The notes under the pieces were generated by a model, which did no database searches, was not told the DNA's origin, and saw only the letters and a list, made by a program, of their open reading frames with translations. Source: Lachnospiraceae bacterium (GTDB lineage: Bacteria; Bacillota; Clostridia; Lachnospirales; Lachnospiraceae). Taken from it: a stretch of DNA of 21,285 nt. This document shows positions 7,499 through 13,811 of this stretch, piece after piece; the stretch's first letter is position 1; every line of letters starts with the position of its first letter. Location: positions 1 to 21,285 of the forward strand of contig CABJBM010000048.1 of the NCBI GenBank assembly GCA_902363835.1, written 5' to 3'. Both the position numbers and the translations under genes were made by a program.

Positions 7499-8445
7499 AT
7501 GCGTCCCTCCCGAATCAAAAGAATAATAAAGTAAATACCGCCGATAAAATTGATGATCACGCTGATGGGCGTGCTCAAGGCAAAGACCCGTTCAGCCATA
7601 AACTGTCCGCCCACAAGAGCCGCTCCTGCAATCAGAACCGCACCGGGAATTAAAATACTGTGTTTATAGGTAGAAAGCAGCTGCCTGGCAAGATTGGCGG
7701 CAAGCAGGCCTAAAAAGGTGATAGGTCCTACCAAGGCAGTGGAAACAGCGATCATGACGGACACGATCAGCAGGTATTTTTTAACTGAGCTCTGATAGTC
7801 CACGCCAAGCCCCACCGCAATATCCCGGCCAAGGGACAGCACATCAAGCTGGTGGATCTTATGTATTCCCATGACGGCCGCACATGCCATGAACACAAAG
7901 GCAATTCCCAGCAGGGACGTATTCACATTGTTAAAGCTTGCAAACATTCTTGCCTGAACCACCATAAATTCATTGGGATCAATGATGACCTGCATAAATG
8001 TAGCAAGGCTGGAAAAAAGACTGCCCAGCATCATTCCGATGAAAATGATGACAAACAGGCGGGTATTTTCCCGTTTGAATACAAACCGGTAAAGCAGCAG
8101 GCTGAAACCTGCCATAATGCAGACGGAGATGAAAAAGTCTGTTATTTTGGACATCACGGCAAGCTGTTTTGCACCCATGACAAATACGACCAGTGTCTGA
8201 ACAAAAAGGTACAAGCTGTCCAGTCCCATGATGGCAGGGGTCAGGATACGGTTTCCCACTACGGTCTGGAATACAATGGTGGAATAACCGATTGCAGCCC
8301 CTGTTAAAAAAATGGCTGCCAGCTTGATCAGCCGCCTGGGAACATTATAGCCGGCATTATCCGGATTCAATCCCCAGACCACATACAGGAGCGAAACCGC
8401 AAGTGTCAATAGAAAAAGCAAAAACAAGATTTTACGCAGCTTCAT
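7495..8445 (-). CDS. yclO: Siderophore ABC transporter permease 2 (FecCD family)
   Basis: This 316-residue polytopic membrane protein has about nine hydrophobic segments and the FecCD-type loop GPITFLGLLAANLAR that contacts the ATPase. It forms a heterodimer with the neighbouring permease. It starts at ATG 8445 behind AAGGAGGG, which sits in the last codons of the upstream permease; the two genes overlap by 14 bases. The order permease-permease-ATPase-binding protein matches yclNOPQ. Confidence 0.93.
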   Translation of the reverse strand: MKLRKILFLLFLLTLAVSLLYVVWGLNPDNAGYNVPRRLIKLAAIFLTGAAIGYSTIVFQTVVGNRILTPAIMGLDSLYLFVQTLVVFVMGAKQLAVMSKITDFFISVCIMAGFSLLLYRFVFKRENTRLFVIIFIGMMLGSLFSSLATFMQVIIDPNEFMVVQARMFASFNNVNTSLLGIAFVFMACAAVMGIHKIHQLDVLSLGRDIAVGLGVDYQSSVKKYLLIVSVMIAVSTALVGPITFLGLLAANLARQLLSTYKHSILIPGAVLIAGAALVGGQFMAERVFALSTPISVIINFIGGIYFIILLIREGRM

Positions 8446-9385
8446 AAACCCTCCTTCCTGCCAGCAGGGCCAGAAACAGTCCGCAGCCGATAACGCCCAC
8501 GGTCACGCTGATGGGTATTTCAAAAGGAAAAATAATCAGGCGGGAAATAATATCGCAGACCAGCAAAAACAGACCGCCCAGCAAGGCAATGTCAACAATA
8601 CTCTTACGTAGATTATCGCCGCAGTAAAGCCTTACAATGTTTGGTATTACAATGCCGATAAAAGGAATTGCTCCCACGGATACCACAACAACTGAGGTCA
8701 TAACCGCCACAATGGAAAGCCCCACCTGCACGGTTGTAAAATAGGAAATGCCCAGATTGCTGGAAATATCTTTACCCATGGCTACCACGGTAAAGCGGCT
8801 GGCATAAAACATTGCCAATGCCAAAAAAGGAAGTCCCAGATATAAAAGCTCATAGCGGCCCCGCAGCACCATTGTAAAACTCCCCTGCATCCATGAGGTT
8901 ATGTTCTGGATCAGGTCATGTCGGTAAGCGATGAAGGTTGTGACCGCTCCCACCACATTTCCAAAGAGTATTCCCACAAGGGGAATCAATGCAGCATCCC
9001 GCAGCTTGATCGCCTGAAGAAGCCGCAGAAAAAGCATGGTTCCCAGAAAAGCCGAACCAAATGCAATCAGCATTTTCACTGCCGGAGTTGCTCCCGGAAA
9101 TAATAAAACAGCCGTCAGCACACCTAATTTTGCCCATTCTGTGGTAGATCCTGTGGAAGGGGAAATATAGCGGTTGGAGGCTAACATCTGCATGATCACC
9201 CCTGATACGGCCATGCCCATCCCGGCTACCAAAATGCTGATCAGCCTGGGAATACGGCTCACAACCATGATTTTCATTTGATCCTGCTCTGTAAACAGGC
9301 TTTGTATTGTAATGTCTTTTACGCCGATAAACAGAGAGATAATGCCTAAAATAACAATTGCAAGTATATAAACAGATTTTTTCAT
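8432..9385 (-). CDS. yclN: Siderophore ABC transporter permease 1 (FecCD family)
   Basis: This 317-residue integral membrane protein has an N-terminal anchor (VYILAIVILGIISLFIG) and repeated hydrophobic helices. The conserved SRIPRLISILVAGMGMAVSG segment and the ATPase-coupling loop GAIPFIGIVIPNIVR are both seen; Asn replaces the common His of the PHxxR motif. It is the first gene of the minus-strand importer operon. Its 5' side faces the divergent AraC-type regulator across about 160 bp with a DtxR-like dyad. The ribosome site is modest (CTGGGGAC), weaker than for the downstream genes. Confidence 0.93.
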   Translation of the reverse strand: MKKSVYILAIVILGIISLFIGVKDITIQSLFTEQDQMKIMVVSRIPRLISILVAGMGMAVSGVIMQMLASNRYISPSTGSTTEWAKLGVLTAVLLFPGATPAVKMLIAFGSAFLGTMLFLRLLQAIKLRDAALIPLVGILFGNVVGAVTTFIAYRHDLIQNITSWMQGSFTMVLRGRYELLYLGLPFLALAMFYASRFTVVAMGKDISSNLGISYFTTVQVGLSIVAVMTSVVVVSVGAIPFIGIVIPNIVRLYCGDNLRKSIVDIALLGGLFLLVCDIISRLIIFPFEIPISVTVGVIGCGLFLALLAGRRVYEAA

Positions 9386-9398
9386 TGCGTCCCCAGTC

Positions 9399-9426
9399 TT
9401 GACACTTTCGTATTCATAACTATAAT
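9399..9426 (+). promoter_or_regulatory. Perfect-consensus sigma-A promoter of the AraC-type regulator
   Basis: TTGACA (9399-9404) and TATAAT (9421-9426) are exact consensus hexamers with a 16-base spacer. Transcription would start near 9433 and give a leader of about 110 bases before ATG 9546. The promoter lies closer to yclN than the dyad does, so the two transcription units interleave. Confidence 0.7.
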
Positions 9427-9435
9427 AGTAAGTAT

Positions 9436-9457
9436 TAGTTAGTTTTGGCTAACTATT
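9436..9457. promoter_or_regulatory. DtxR/IdeR-like operator dyad
   Basis: TAGTTAG-TTTTGG-CTAACTA (9436-9455) is a perfect 7-bp inverted repeat. Read from 9439, 13 of 19 positions agree with the published DtxR/IdeR consensus TTAGGTTAGGCTAACCTAA. It sits just downstream of the predicted start of the regulator transcript and 51-72 bases upstream of the importer start codon. That suits iron-dependent repression of both directions. No Fur-type GATAAT repeat is seen. Confidence 0.5.
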
Positions 9458-9489
9458 GTAGTATACTTATTTCAGGCAGCTTTGTTTGT

Positions 9490-9524
9490 ACAATATTGAC
9501 CTTGCTTTCACAATATTGACCTTG
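9490..9524 (+). repeat. 15-bp direct repeat with 20-bp period upstream of the AraC-type gene
   Basis: ACAATATTGACCTTG occurs at 9490-9504 and identically at 9510-9524. AraC-type activators bind two direct half-sites about 21 bp apart, so this pair is a plausible binding site for the protein encoded 22 bases downstream. It lies in the predicted mRNA leader, so autoregulation is possible. Confidence 0.6.
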
Positions 9525-9545
9525 AAATGCAAATACGGAGGAAAC

Positions 9546-10349
9546 ATGGAAACCATTAAGAGAATTTTGGAAGAATTTAATGCCTGCACTCATTTGGCTG
9601 TACGGGCATTTGATCGGTTTGAAAACTGTCTTATGATATGCGCCGGCCCCACCAACCGCTTATGCTGCTATCCCATATGGCGTAAAACAGTATACAAGGC
9701 CTGTGAATTGCTTCATTCCGGTATGGAGCAGGATCACATTACCCTGCAATGCCAGATGTGCCCATGTCCTATTATGGGTACGTCAAAAACTGAGCTGTCC
9801 TTTACGGCCTGTTACATAGACCCTGCAATGCCTGAGCTTGGCACCTTTGTTTTTGGTCCTTATATACAAAGCGGAGAAGATCCCTTATTCCCCTTAAAGC
9901 CTGCAGAAGTGGTGCCTCATTTAATATTGCTGCTTCGGATGATTTCCCAGAAACATTTAAAGCAGGACATGGAATTTCAAACAAAAGAGGGGAATTCCTA
10001 TCAAATTTACCGGTGTATCGAATTTATAAAAAATCAGCTGTGGGGCAATGTAACGCTCCAGGAAGCCGCTGATTATTTAAACCTGACCCCTTCTTATTTG
10101 TGCCGTCTGTTTAAAAGGGAAATGGGCTGTTCGTTTTCACAATACATCAACCGGCTTCGTGTGGAGCGCAGCCAGATCCTATTATGTGATCAGACGTATT
10201 CCATGCTGGAAATAGCCCTGGCCGTAGGATTTTCCAGCCAGAGCTATTTCAACCGTGTGTTTAAGAACCTTTGCGGCAAAACACCCCAGGAGTACCGGGA
10301 AAGTGTTTGCACAATCTATGACAGTTCTGAAACTTCCCTGGCAATTTAG
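9546..10349 (+). CDS. AraC-family transcriptional regulator, Cys-rich sensor domain
   Basis: This 267-residue regulator has two parts. Residues 1 to about 155 form a sensor domain that I cannot name with certainty; it may be PocR-like. It is unusually rich in Cys: 28, 32, 40, 41, 53, 69, 72 and 74, including CQMCPCP at 69-75. Residues about 165-262 form the AraC double helix-turn-helix (NVTLQEAADYLNLTPSYLCR, then MLEIALAVGFSSQSYFNRVF). GGAG 5 bases before ATG 9546 sets the start; the frame continues 20 codons upstream through the direct repeats but lacks a ribosome site there. It is divergent from the importer and is the likely activator of siderophore uptake. The Cys cluster suggests metal, Fe-S or redox sensing (inference). 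Confidence 0.88.
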   Translation: METIKRILEEFNACTHLAVRAFDRFENCLMICAGPTNRLCCYPIWRKTVYKACELLHSGMEQDHITLQCQMCPCPIMGTSKTELSFTACYIDPAMPELGTFVFGPYIQSGEDPLFPLKPAEVVPHLILLLRMISQKHLKQDMEFQTKEGNSYQIYRCIEFIKNQLWGNVTLQEAADYLNLTPSYLCRLFKREMGCSFSQYINRLRVERSQILLCDQTYSMLEIALAVGFSSQSYFNRVFKNLCGKTPQEYRESVCTIYDSSETSLAI

Positions 10350-10464
10350 GCTAAGGAGGTTTGCAGTTCTCCAAAAAGGCATAATTTCAAATAAAATAAT
10401 AAAAATCCTTTAATCTGCATCACAAAATCTATTTTTTTCCGTTATTATATATGTAACATCATTC

Positions 10465-10497
10465 GGGCGGAAGTTCTCCTTTGCTCTGCTTCCGCCC
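10465..10497. repeat. 9-bp perfect inverted repeat
   Basis: GGGCGGAAG (10465-10473) and CTTCCGCCC (10489-10497) flank a 15-base loop. No T-run follows on either strand, so it is not a standard terminator. On the minus strand the loop contains AAAGGAG, a ribosome-binding sequence. Confidence 0.5.
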
Positions 10498-10702
10498 ATC
10501 CCTTCAGCTTGTTCACAGAATCAGCGGAGCTACATATATTATTATTACAGAACGGCTTATCAAAGCAGCGGTGAAAAGAAGCATTGACAACTCTCAGCCG
10601 CCGCCTTACCAAAGATAGATAACTCATTTTGGTTTTAGTCTCTTCTTTTCCTGTACTTTTGATGAGAAGTCCTGTAAAACTGCCCGATCATAAATATAAA
10701 AC

Positions 10703-10746
10703 CTCAAAGGGGGGGAATCCATGGCATCATGGGTTCCACCCCTTTA
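10703..10746 (-). terminator. Hairpin after the 50-codon minus-strand gene
   Basis: AAAGGGG and GGAA pair with CCCCTTT and TTCC, with two mismatches; the stem is about 15 bp. It lies directly after the stop at 10752. The minus-strand tail GAGGTTTTATATTT is a weak T tract, so termination may be incomplete. Confidence 0.5.
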
Positions 10747-10751
10747 AAGAA

Positions 10752-10904
10752 TTAATCTGATTTTCTTTTTGTATTAGGCCCCATGCCTTCCCGACGGGAA
10801 TTATGAGTCTGATTCTGGTTTTCCGGCTTGCCTTTTTCTGCGGTGCCGTTATACATTCCATTTGCGTTTTTCCGGGAAAGCTTTTCCTGCCCATTCTTCT
10901 CCAT
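10752..10904 (-). CDS. Small hydrophilic protein, possibly a minor spore protein
   Basis: This 50-residue protein has no hydrophobic segment and is dominated by Asn, Lys, Gly, Gln, Glu and Arg (for example NANGMYNGTAEKGKPENQ near the middle and GMGPNTKRKSD at the end). I cannot assign a family. The composition resembles minor small acid-soluble spore proteins of Bacillus, which would fit the forespore-like promoter. GAGGTG (10916-10911) is 6 bases before ATG 10904; another in-frame ATG two codons earlier abuts the ribosome site and is a less likely start. The gene is head-to-head with the 49-codon gene at 11016, with mirrored upstream sequence. Confidence 0.6.
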   Translation of the reverse strand: MEKNGQEKLSRKNANGMYNGTAEKGKPENQNQTHNSRREGMGPNTKRKSD

Positions 10905-10910
10905 TTCCAT

Positions 10911-11009
10911 CACCTCGCCCATAGTATATCCTTGTACCAGAAGATTTATGTAAAAACAGGGTTTTCACGCATAATACATTCCAAGGATGCGCATCATAAA
11001 AATGAGGTG
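10911..11009. promoter_or_regulatory. Mirror-symmetric divergent promoter region
   Basis: Matching elements lie at similar distances on both sides of a central dyad, GTAAAAACAGGGTTTTCAC (10950-10968). They are ATCCTTG/CAAGGAT (10928-10934 and 10982-10988) and CACCTC/GAGGTG (10911-10916 and 11004-11009). Each direction also carries a sigma-G-like promoter: plus GCATA-N18-CATCATA (10969-10998) and minus ACATA-N18-TATACTA, close to the reported GHATR-N18-CATWHTA. In both cases 5 bases separate the -10 box from GAGGTG. The predicted leaders would be very short (about 11 bases), which weakens the exact promoter placement. Confidence 0.5.
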
Positions 11010-11015
11010 ATGAAT

Positions 11016-11165
11016 ATGTCATATATAGCTCCCGCAGTCCAGGCAAAATTCGAGACTCTTTCCATCGATTTAAAAAATGAGATCCTGGAGCGTAACGTAC
11101 AAATTAACACCATTTACGATTTAATCCATGTTTTGGAGGAAATTGTGGGCGAAGGAAACAAATGA
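11016..11165 (+). CDS. Conserved-looking small protein of unknown function
   Basis: This 49-residue protein (MSYIAPAVQAKFETLSIDLK...) is mostly amphipathic helix with no membrane segment: residues 5-20 and 21-45 read as two helices. Function unknown; short proteins of this type seem common in Clostridia, but I cannot verify that here. GAGGTG (11004-11009) is 6 bases before ATG 11016, the same arrangement as the divergent gene. The earlier in-frame ATG at 11010 touches the ribosome site. A strong terminator follows 7 bases after the stop, so it is a single-gene transcript. Confidence 0.7.
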   Translation: MSYIAPAVQAKFETLSIDLKNEILERNVQINTIYDLIHVLEEIVGEGNK

Positions 11166-11172
11166 TTTTCAG

Positions 11173-11214
11173 AAAAACAGTCACAAGCCGGAATTGGCCT
11201 TATGGCTGTTTTTT
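11173..11214 (+). terminator. Terminator of the 49-codon gene
   Basis: AAAAACAG pairs with CTGTTTTTT and the stem extends inward (TCACAAG with CTTATGG, including G-U and one mismatch). It lies directly after the stop codon. Confidence 0.85.
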
Positions 11215-11239
11215 GATGCCAGGCCCAGACGGCCTTTAC

Positions 11240-11275
11240 ATAGAAAAGAGGCCGGACGCAAACAGTCCGACCCAT
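11240..11275 (-). terminator. Weak terminator of the Cys-repeat protein gene
   Basis: GTCGGAC and GTCCGGC form a 7-bp stem with one G-U pair around a 7-base loop (11251-11271), about 23 bases after the stop on the minus strand. CTCTTTTC follows. Confidence 0.45.
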
Positions 11276-11293
11276 TAAAAAACGTAAAAATAA

Positions 11294-11713
11294 TTATCTC
11301 CAATTTCCGTAAGAAGTCTTGCACTGACGGCCGCTGTTTGTGGTTGCGGCTTTGGTCTTGGAACAGGAACTGCTGTTCTTATTGCTGGAACAGGTGCTGT
11401 TTTTGCCAGTAGAGCAGGTGCTGTTCTTGCCGGTGGAGCAGGTGCTGCCGGAGCAGGTAGCTCCCTTGGTGCAGGATGAACCGTTGGTGCAGCTGGAACC
11501 ATTGGTGCAGGTCGTACCGTTGCTGCAGCTATTACCGTTGCTGCTGTTGCAGCCAAGCTTGTTTAAAATGCTGTTGATATCCCCAGTCTGTCCAAAGCAG
11601 TTTGACAAATTACTTGTTGACACCGGGCAGGTTGCTGCCTGAGCGGTCATAGGAACGCCTGCTACAGTAAGTGCGGTTGCTGCTGCTAAAATAAATACTG
11701 GTAATTTTCTCAT
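11294..11713 (-). CDS. Secreted Cys/Ser/Thr-rich repeat protein
   Basis: This 139-residue protein has a clear Sec signal peptide (MRKLPVFILAAATALTVAGV..., likely cleaved after AQA near residue 26). A short unique part with Cys residues follows (about 27-55), then a low-complexity zone (about 57-116). There Cys recurs about every 6 residues (CSNGTT, CTNGSS twice, CTKGAT) and then every 8 (CSTGKNST twice). The mature protein has 13 Cys and no lipobox, LPXTG or membrane anchor. GGAGGATATTACC before ATG 11713 sets the start, and TGTAATAAT upstream looks like an extended -10. Possible roles are a disulfide-linked surface, coat or matrix protein or a metal-binding peptide. SCIFF-type RiPP precursors are shorter and lack this signal peptide, and no radical SAM gene is nearby. 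Confidence 0.75.
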   Translation of the reverse strand: MRKLPVFILAAATALTVAGVPMTAQAATCPVSTSNLSNCFGQTGDINSILNKLGCNSSNGNSCSNGTTCTNGSSCTNGSSCTKGATCSGSTCSTGKNSTCSTGKNSTCSSNKNSSSCSKTKAATTNSGRQCKTSYGNWR

Positions 11714-11812
11714 GGTAATATCCTCCTTATTTGTTACGCAATTATTACATTTCTGTTACAAAATGTATCATAACATACAGGAAATGGAATTTCACTAGGA
11801 GATAACTGGCAA

Positions 11813-12697
11813 TTATCCTCTATTTTCCAGCTGATATTCATTGACAGCCAGCTTTAAGGCTCCCATGATGCCCTGATTATCATTTAAGCTGGGAAGAACG
11901 ATATAATTCTCTATGTCCTCAAGCTCTTTTGTCCTGATATATCCGGCCATCTGCCGCTTTACTTCCTCTCTTACCAGGGGCATCATATGTTCCTGATGCA
12001 TCACTCCTCCTCCCAGAATAATCCGCTGGGGAGAAAGGACCATAATATAATCCACCAGCGCCTGGGCGATGTAATATGCCTCTAATTCCCACACTTCCTT
12101 CTGATCGGCCAGTTCTGCCCCCTTCTTTCCCCACCGGGCTTCTATGGCAGGTCCGGAAGCAAGGCCTTCCAGGCATGTCCTGTGATAAGGGCATTTTCCT
12201 TCATACTGATCGTCCGGATGCTTTGACAGCAGCAAGTGGCCTCCCTCAGGATGCAGCATGCCGTGAAGCAGCTTTCCGTTAGAAATGATCCCAGCTCCCA
12301 CACCGGTGCCAATGGTAATATACATGCTGTTTTCAAGACCTTTTGCAATTCCCCAGGTGGCTTCTCCCAAAGCAGATCCATTGACATCCGTATCAAATCC
12401 AACGGGAATCTTAAGGGCTTCCTTCAAGGCTCCCACAATGTTATAATTGGCCCACGCAAGCTTTGGTGTTGTGGTGATGTAGCCATAGGTCTCTGAGTTC
12501 CTGTTTAAGTCAATGGGGCCGAAGCAGCCGATTCCCAGGGCTTCGATTTCCTTATCCTTAAAATATTCGGCCAGCTTTGGCATGGTGATTTCCGGTGTTT
12601 CCGTTGGGATGGAAACGCGTTCAAAAATTTCTCCGTTTTCGTTTCCTATGGCACAAACCATTTTTGTTCCGCCTGCCTCTAATGCTCCAAGTCTCAT
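11813..12697 (-). CDS. ROK-family fructokinase
   Basis: This 294-residue sugar kinase should phosphorylate fructose (or a related hexose) with ATP in the cytosol. The N-terminal phosphate loop is EAGGTK (7-12), the catalytic base Asp104 lies in DTDVNGSALGE, and GTGVGAG (130-136) follows. The zinc site typical of ROK fructokinases is complete: His154, Cys169, His172, Cys175 (GGH...CPYHRTC). The start is ATG 12697 behind GGAGGC; an upstream ATG in the same frame would lie inside the manA gene. It follows manA by 16 bases. The pair matches the gmuE-gmuF neighbours of Bacillus, suggesting fructose-6-phosphate supply from fructose and mannose. Confidence 0.92.
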   Translation of the reverse strand: MRLGALEAGGTKMVCAIGNENGEIFERVSIPTETPEITMPKLAEYFKDKEIEALGIGCFGPIDLNRNSETYGYITTTPKLAWANYNIVGALKEALKIPVGFDTDVNGSALGEATWGIAKGLENSMYITIGTGVGAGIISNGKLLHGMLHPEGGHLLLSKHPDDQYEGKCPYHRTCLEGLASGPAIEARWGKKGAELADQKEVWELEAYYIAQALVDYIMVLSPQRIILGGGVMHQEHMMPLVREEVKRQMAGYIRTKELEDIENYIVLPSLNDNQGIMGALKLAVNEYQLENRG

Positions 12698-12713
12698 ATC
12701 CTTTTGCCTCCTT

Positions 12714-13646
12714 TTATTCTGGGTTGGAACAGATGATGGACATCTTTCCCTCAAACCTGCACTCTCCGCTTTTTGCCGGCACAATGAAATGCTGCCCGGC
12801 CTCCAAAGGAATTCCATTTACCGAGCCTTTTCCGCTTATGACGCTTACATTGGTAAAATATTTTCCAAACTCTTTTGAAAACACACCGTCAATATCATAT
12901 TTATCCACTGAGTAAAACTGGCAGGTCACCAAATGGGTGTGCACTGCGCCTGGTATTTTCTCTGTTTCCGGATTAATCTGTTCTTCCTTAAAAGGCGCCT
13001 TTATGTTGGCAATGCTCTCTTCCACATGAAGCTGCCTTAACTTTCCATTGGACAAACGGTCATAATCATATACACGATACGTAATATCGCTGCTCTGCTG
13101 CGTTTCAAGCACCAGGGTCCCTCCCTTGATGGCATGAAGGCAGCCGGGATTGATCTGGAAAAAGTCCCCCTTTTTGATTGGAATGGTCCGGATAAATTCA
13201 TCCCACCGGTGATCCCTTATCATGGACTCCATCTCTTTCCGGTCCCTGGCATAATGGCCCACAGCAATTTCTGTTCCCGGCTCACAGTCCAGAATATACC
13301 AGCACTCTGTTTTTCCAAGAGAGCCGTTTTCATGAATTTTCGCATACATGTCATCGGGATGCACCTGGATGCTTAAATCTTCTTTTGCGTCAATGATCTT
13401 AACCAGAAGAGGGAATTGGTCTCCGGGATAATTCCCGAACAGTTCCGGCTTCTCCTTCCACAGGCTGCTAAGCCGCCTGCCGTCATATATCCCTCCTGCA
13501 ATTTCACATTCCCCGTTTTTATGGGCGCTGATCGCCCAGCATTCTCCGGTGGTTTCGCTTGGTATCTCATAGCCGAATACATCCCGAAGTCTGGTACCGC
13601 CCCAGATGGCCTCCATAAACACAGGCTCCAGAAACAAAAGTTCCAT
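12714..13646 (-). CDS. manA: Mannose-6-phosphate isomerase (type I, short form)
   Basis: This 310-residue cupin-fold zinc enzyme converts mannose-6-phosphate to fructose-6-phosphate. The zinc ligands are visible: Gln94 and His96 (SIQVHPDD), Glu114 (KTECWY) and His171 (GCLHAIKGG). The length matches the Bacillus ManA/GmuF class of about 315 residues rather than the 390-residue E. coli enzyme. GGAGG precedes ATG 13646. It is the first gene of a two-gene unit with the ROK kinase. Its leader holds a 6-bp dyad AGTGAT/ATCACT (13665-13681) and a TAAAAT -10 candidate further upstream. Confidence 0.95.
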   Translation of the reverse strand: MELLFLEPVFMEAIWGGTRLRDVFGYEIPSETTGECWAISAHKNGECEIAGGIYDGRRLSSLWKEKPELFGNYPGDQFPLLVKIIDAKEDLSIQVHPDDMYAKIHENGSLGKTECWYILDCEPGTEIAVGHYARDRKEMESMIRDHRWDEFIRTIPIKKGDFFQINPGCLHAIKGGTLVLETQQSSDITYRVYDYDRLSNGKLRQLHVEESIANIKAPFKEEQINPETEKIPGAVHTHLVTCQFYSVDKYDIDGVFSKEFGKYFTNVSVISGKGSVNGIPLEAGQHFIVPAKSGECRFEGKMSIICSNPE

Positions 13647-13664
13647 CTGATTTCCTCCTTATGT

Positions 13665-13681
13665 AGTGATTTATGATCACT
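13665..13681. promoter_or_regulatory. Dyad in the manA leader
   Basis: AGTGAT-TTATG-ATCACT is a perfect 6-bp inverted repeat 18 bases upstream of the manA start codon, just before its ribosome site. It may be an operator or a leader hairpin. The protein that would bind it is unknown. Confidence 0.35.
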
Positions 13682-13754
13682 GCCTATATTTTACCTGAAT
13701 ATAGGAAAAAGGAAAAGAGGTATTTCTACTTTTTCTCAAAAATGCCGGAAACGA

Positions 13755-13790
13755 AAAAAAGCGCCAAAACGCCCCTTAACCGGGTTCATT
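13755..13790 (-). terminator. Possible terminator of the gluconate-locus operon
   Basis: On the minus strand GGGGCG-TTTTGG-CGC runs into seven T residues, about 25 bases after the stop of the galactose-binding-like gene. The stem is short and relies on G-U pairs. Confidence 0.45.
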
Positions 13791-13811
13791 CTGACACTTT
13801 TCTTTTTATTC

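Larger units (their letters stand above)
10350..10751. other. Intergenic stretch without a supported gene
   Basis: Frames here are short, have no matching ribosome site and resemble nothing known to me. The stretch holds a perfect 9-bp inverted repeat (10465-10497) and a terminator-like hairpin (10703-10746). No clear terminator was found directly after the AraC gene. Confidence 0.5.

Noticed and set aside
9490..9524. The direct repeat as a CRISPR fragment
   Set aside because: Only two 15-bp copies with a 5-bp gap, and no cas genes in the window.
10445..10627. Minus-strand 60-codon frame in the AraC-downstream gap
   Set aside because: It includes the inverted repeat, lacks a ribosome site and has an Arg/Cys-rich sequence with no recognisable pattern.
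11340..11642. Plus-strand Leu/Val/Glu-rich repeat frame
   Set aside because: It is the antisense of the Cys-repeat gene; the repeats are inherited from that DNA. The minus frame has the signal peptide and ribosome site.
11294..11713. SCIFF-type or other radical-SAM-modified RiPP precursor
   Set aside because: It has a Sec signal peptide and is too long, and no radical SAM maturase or exporter gene is adjacent.
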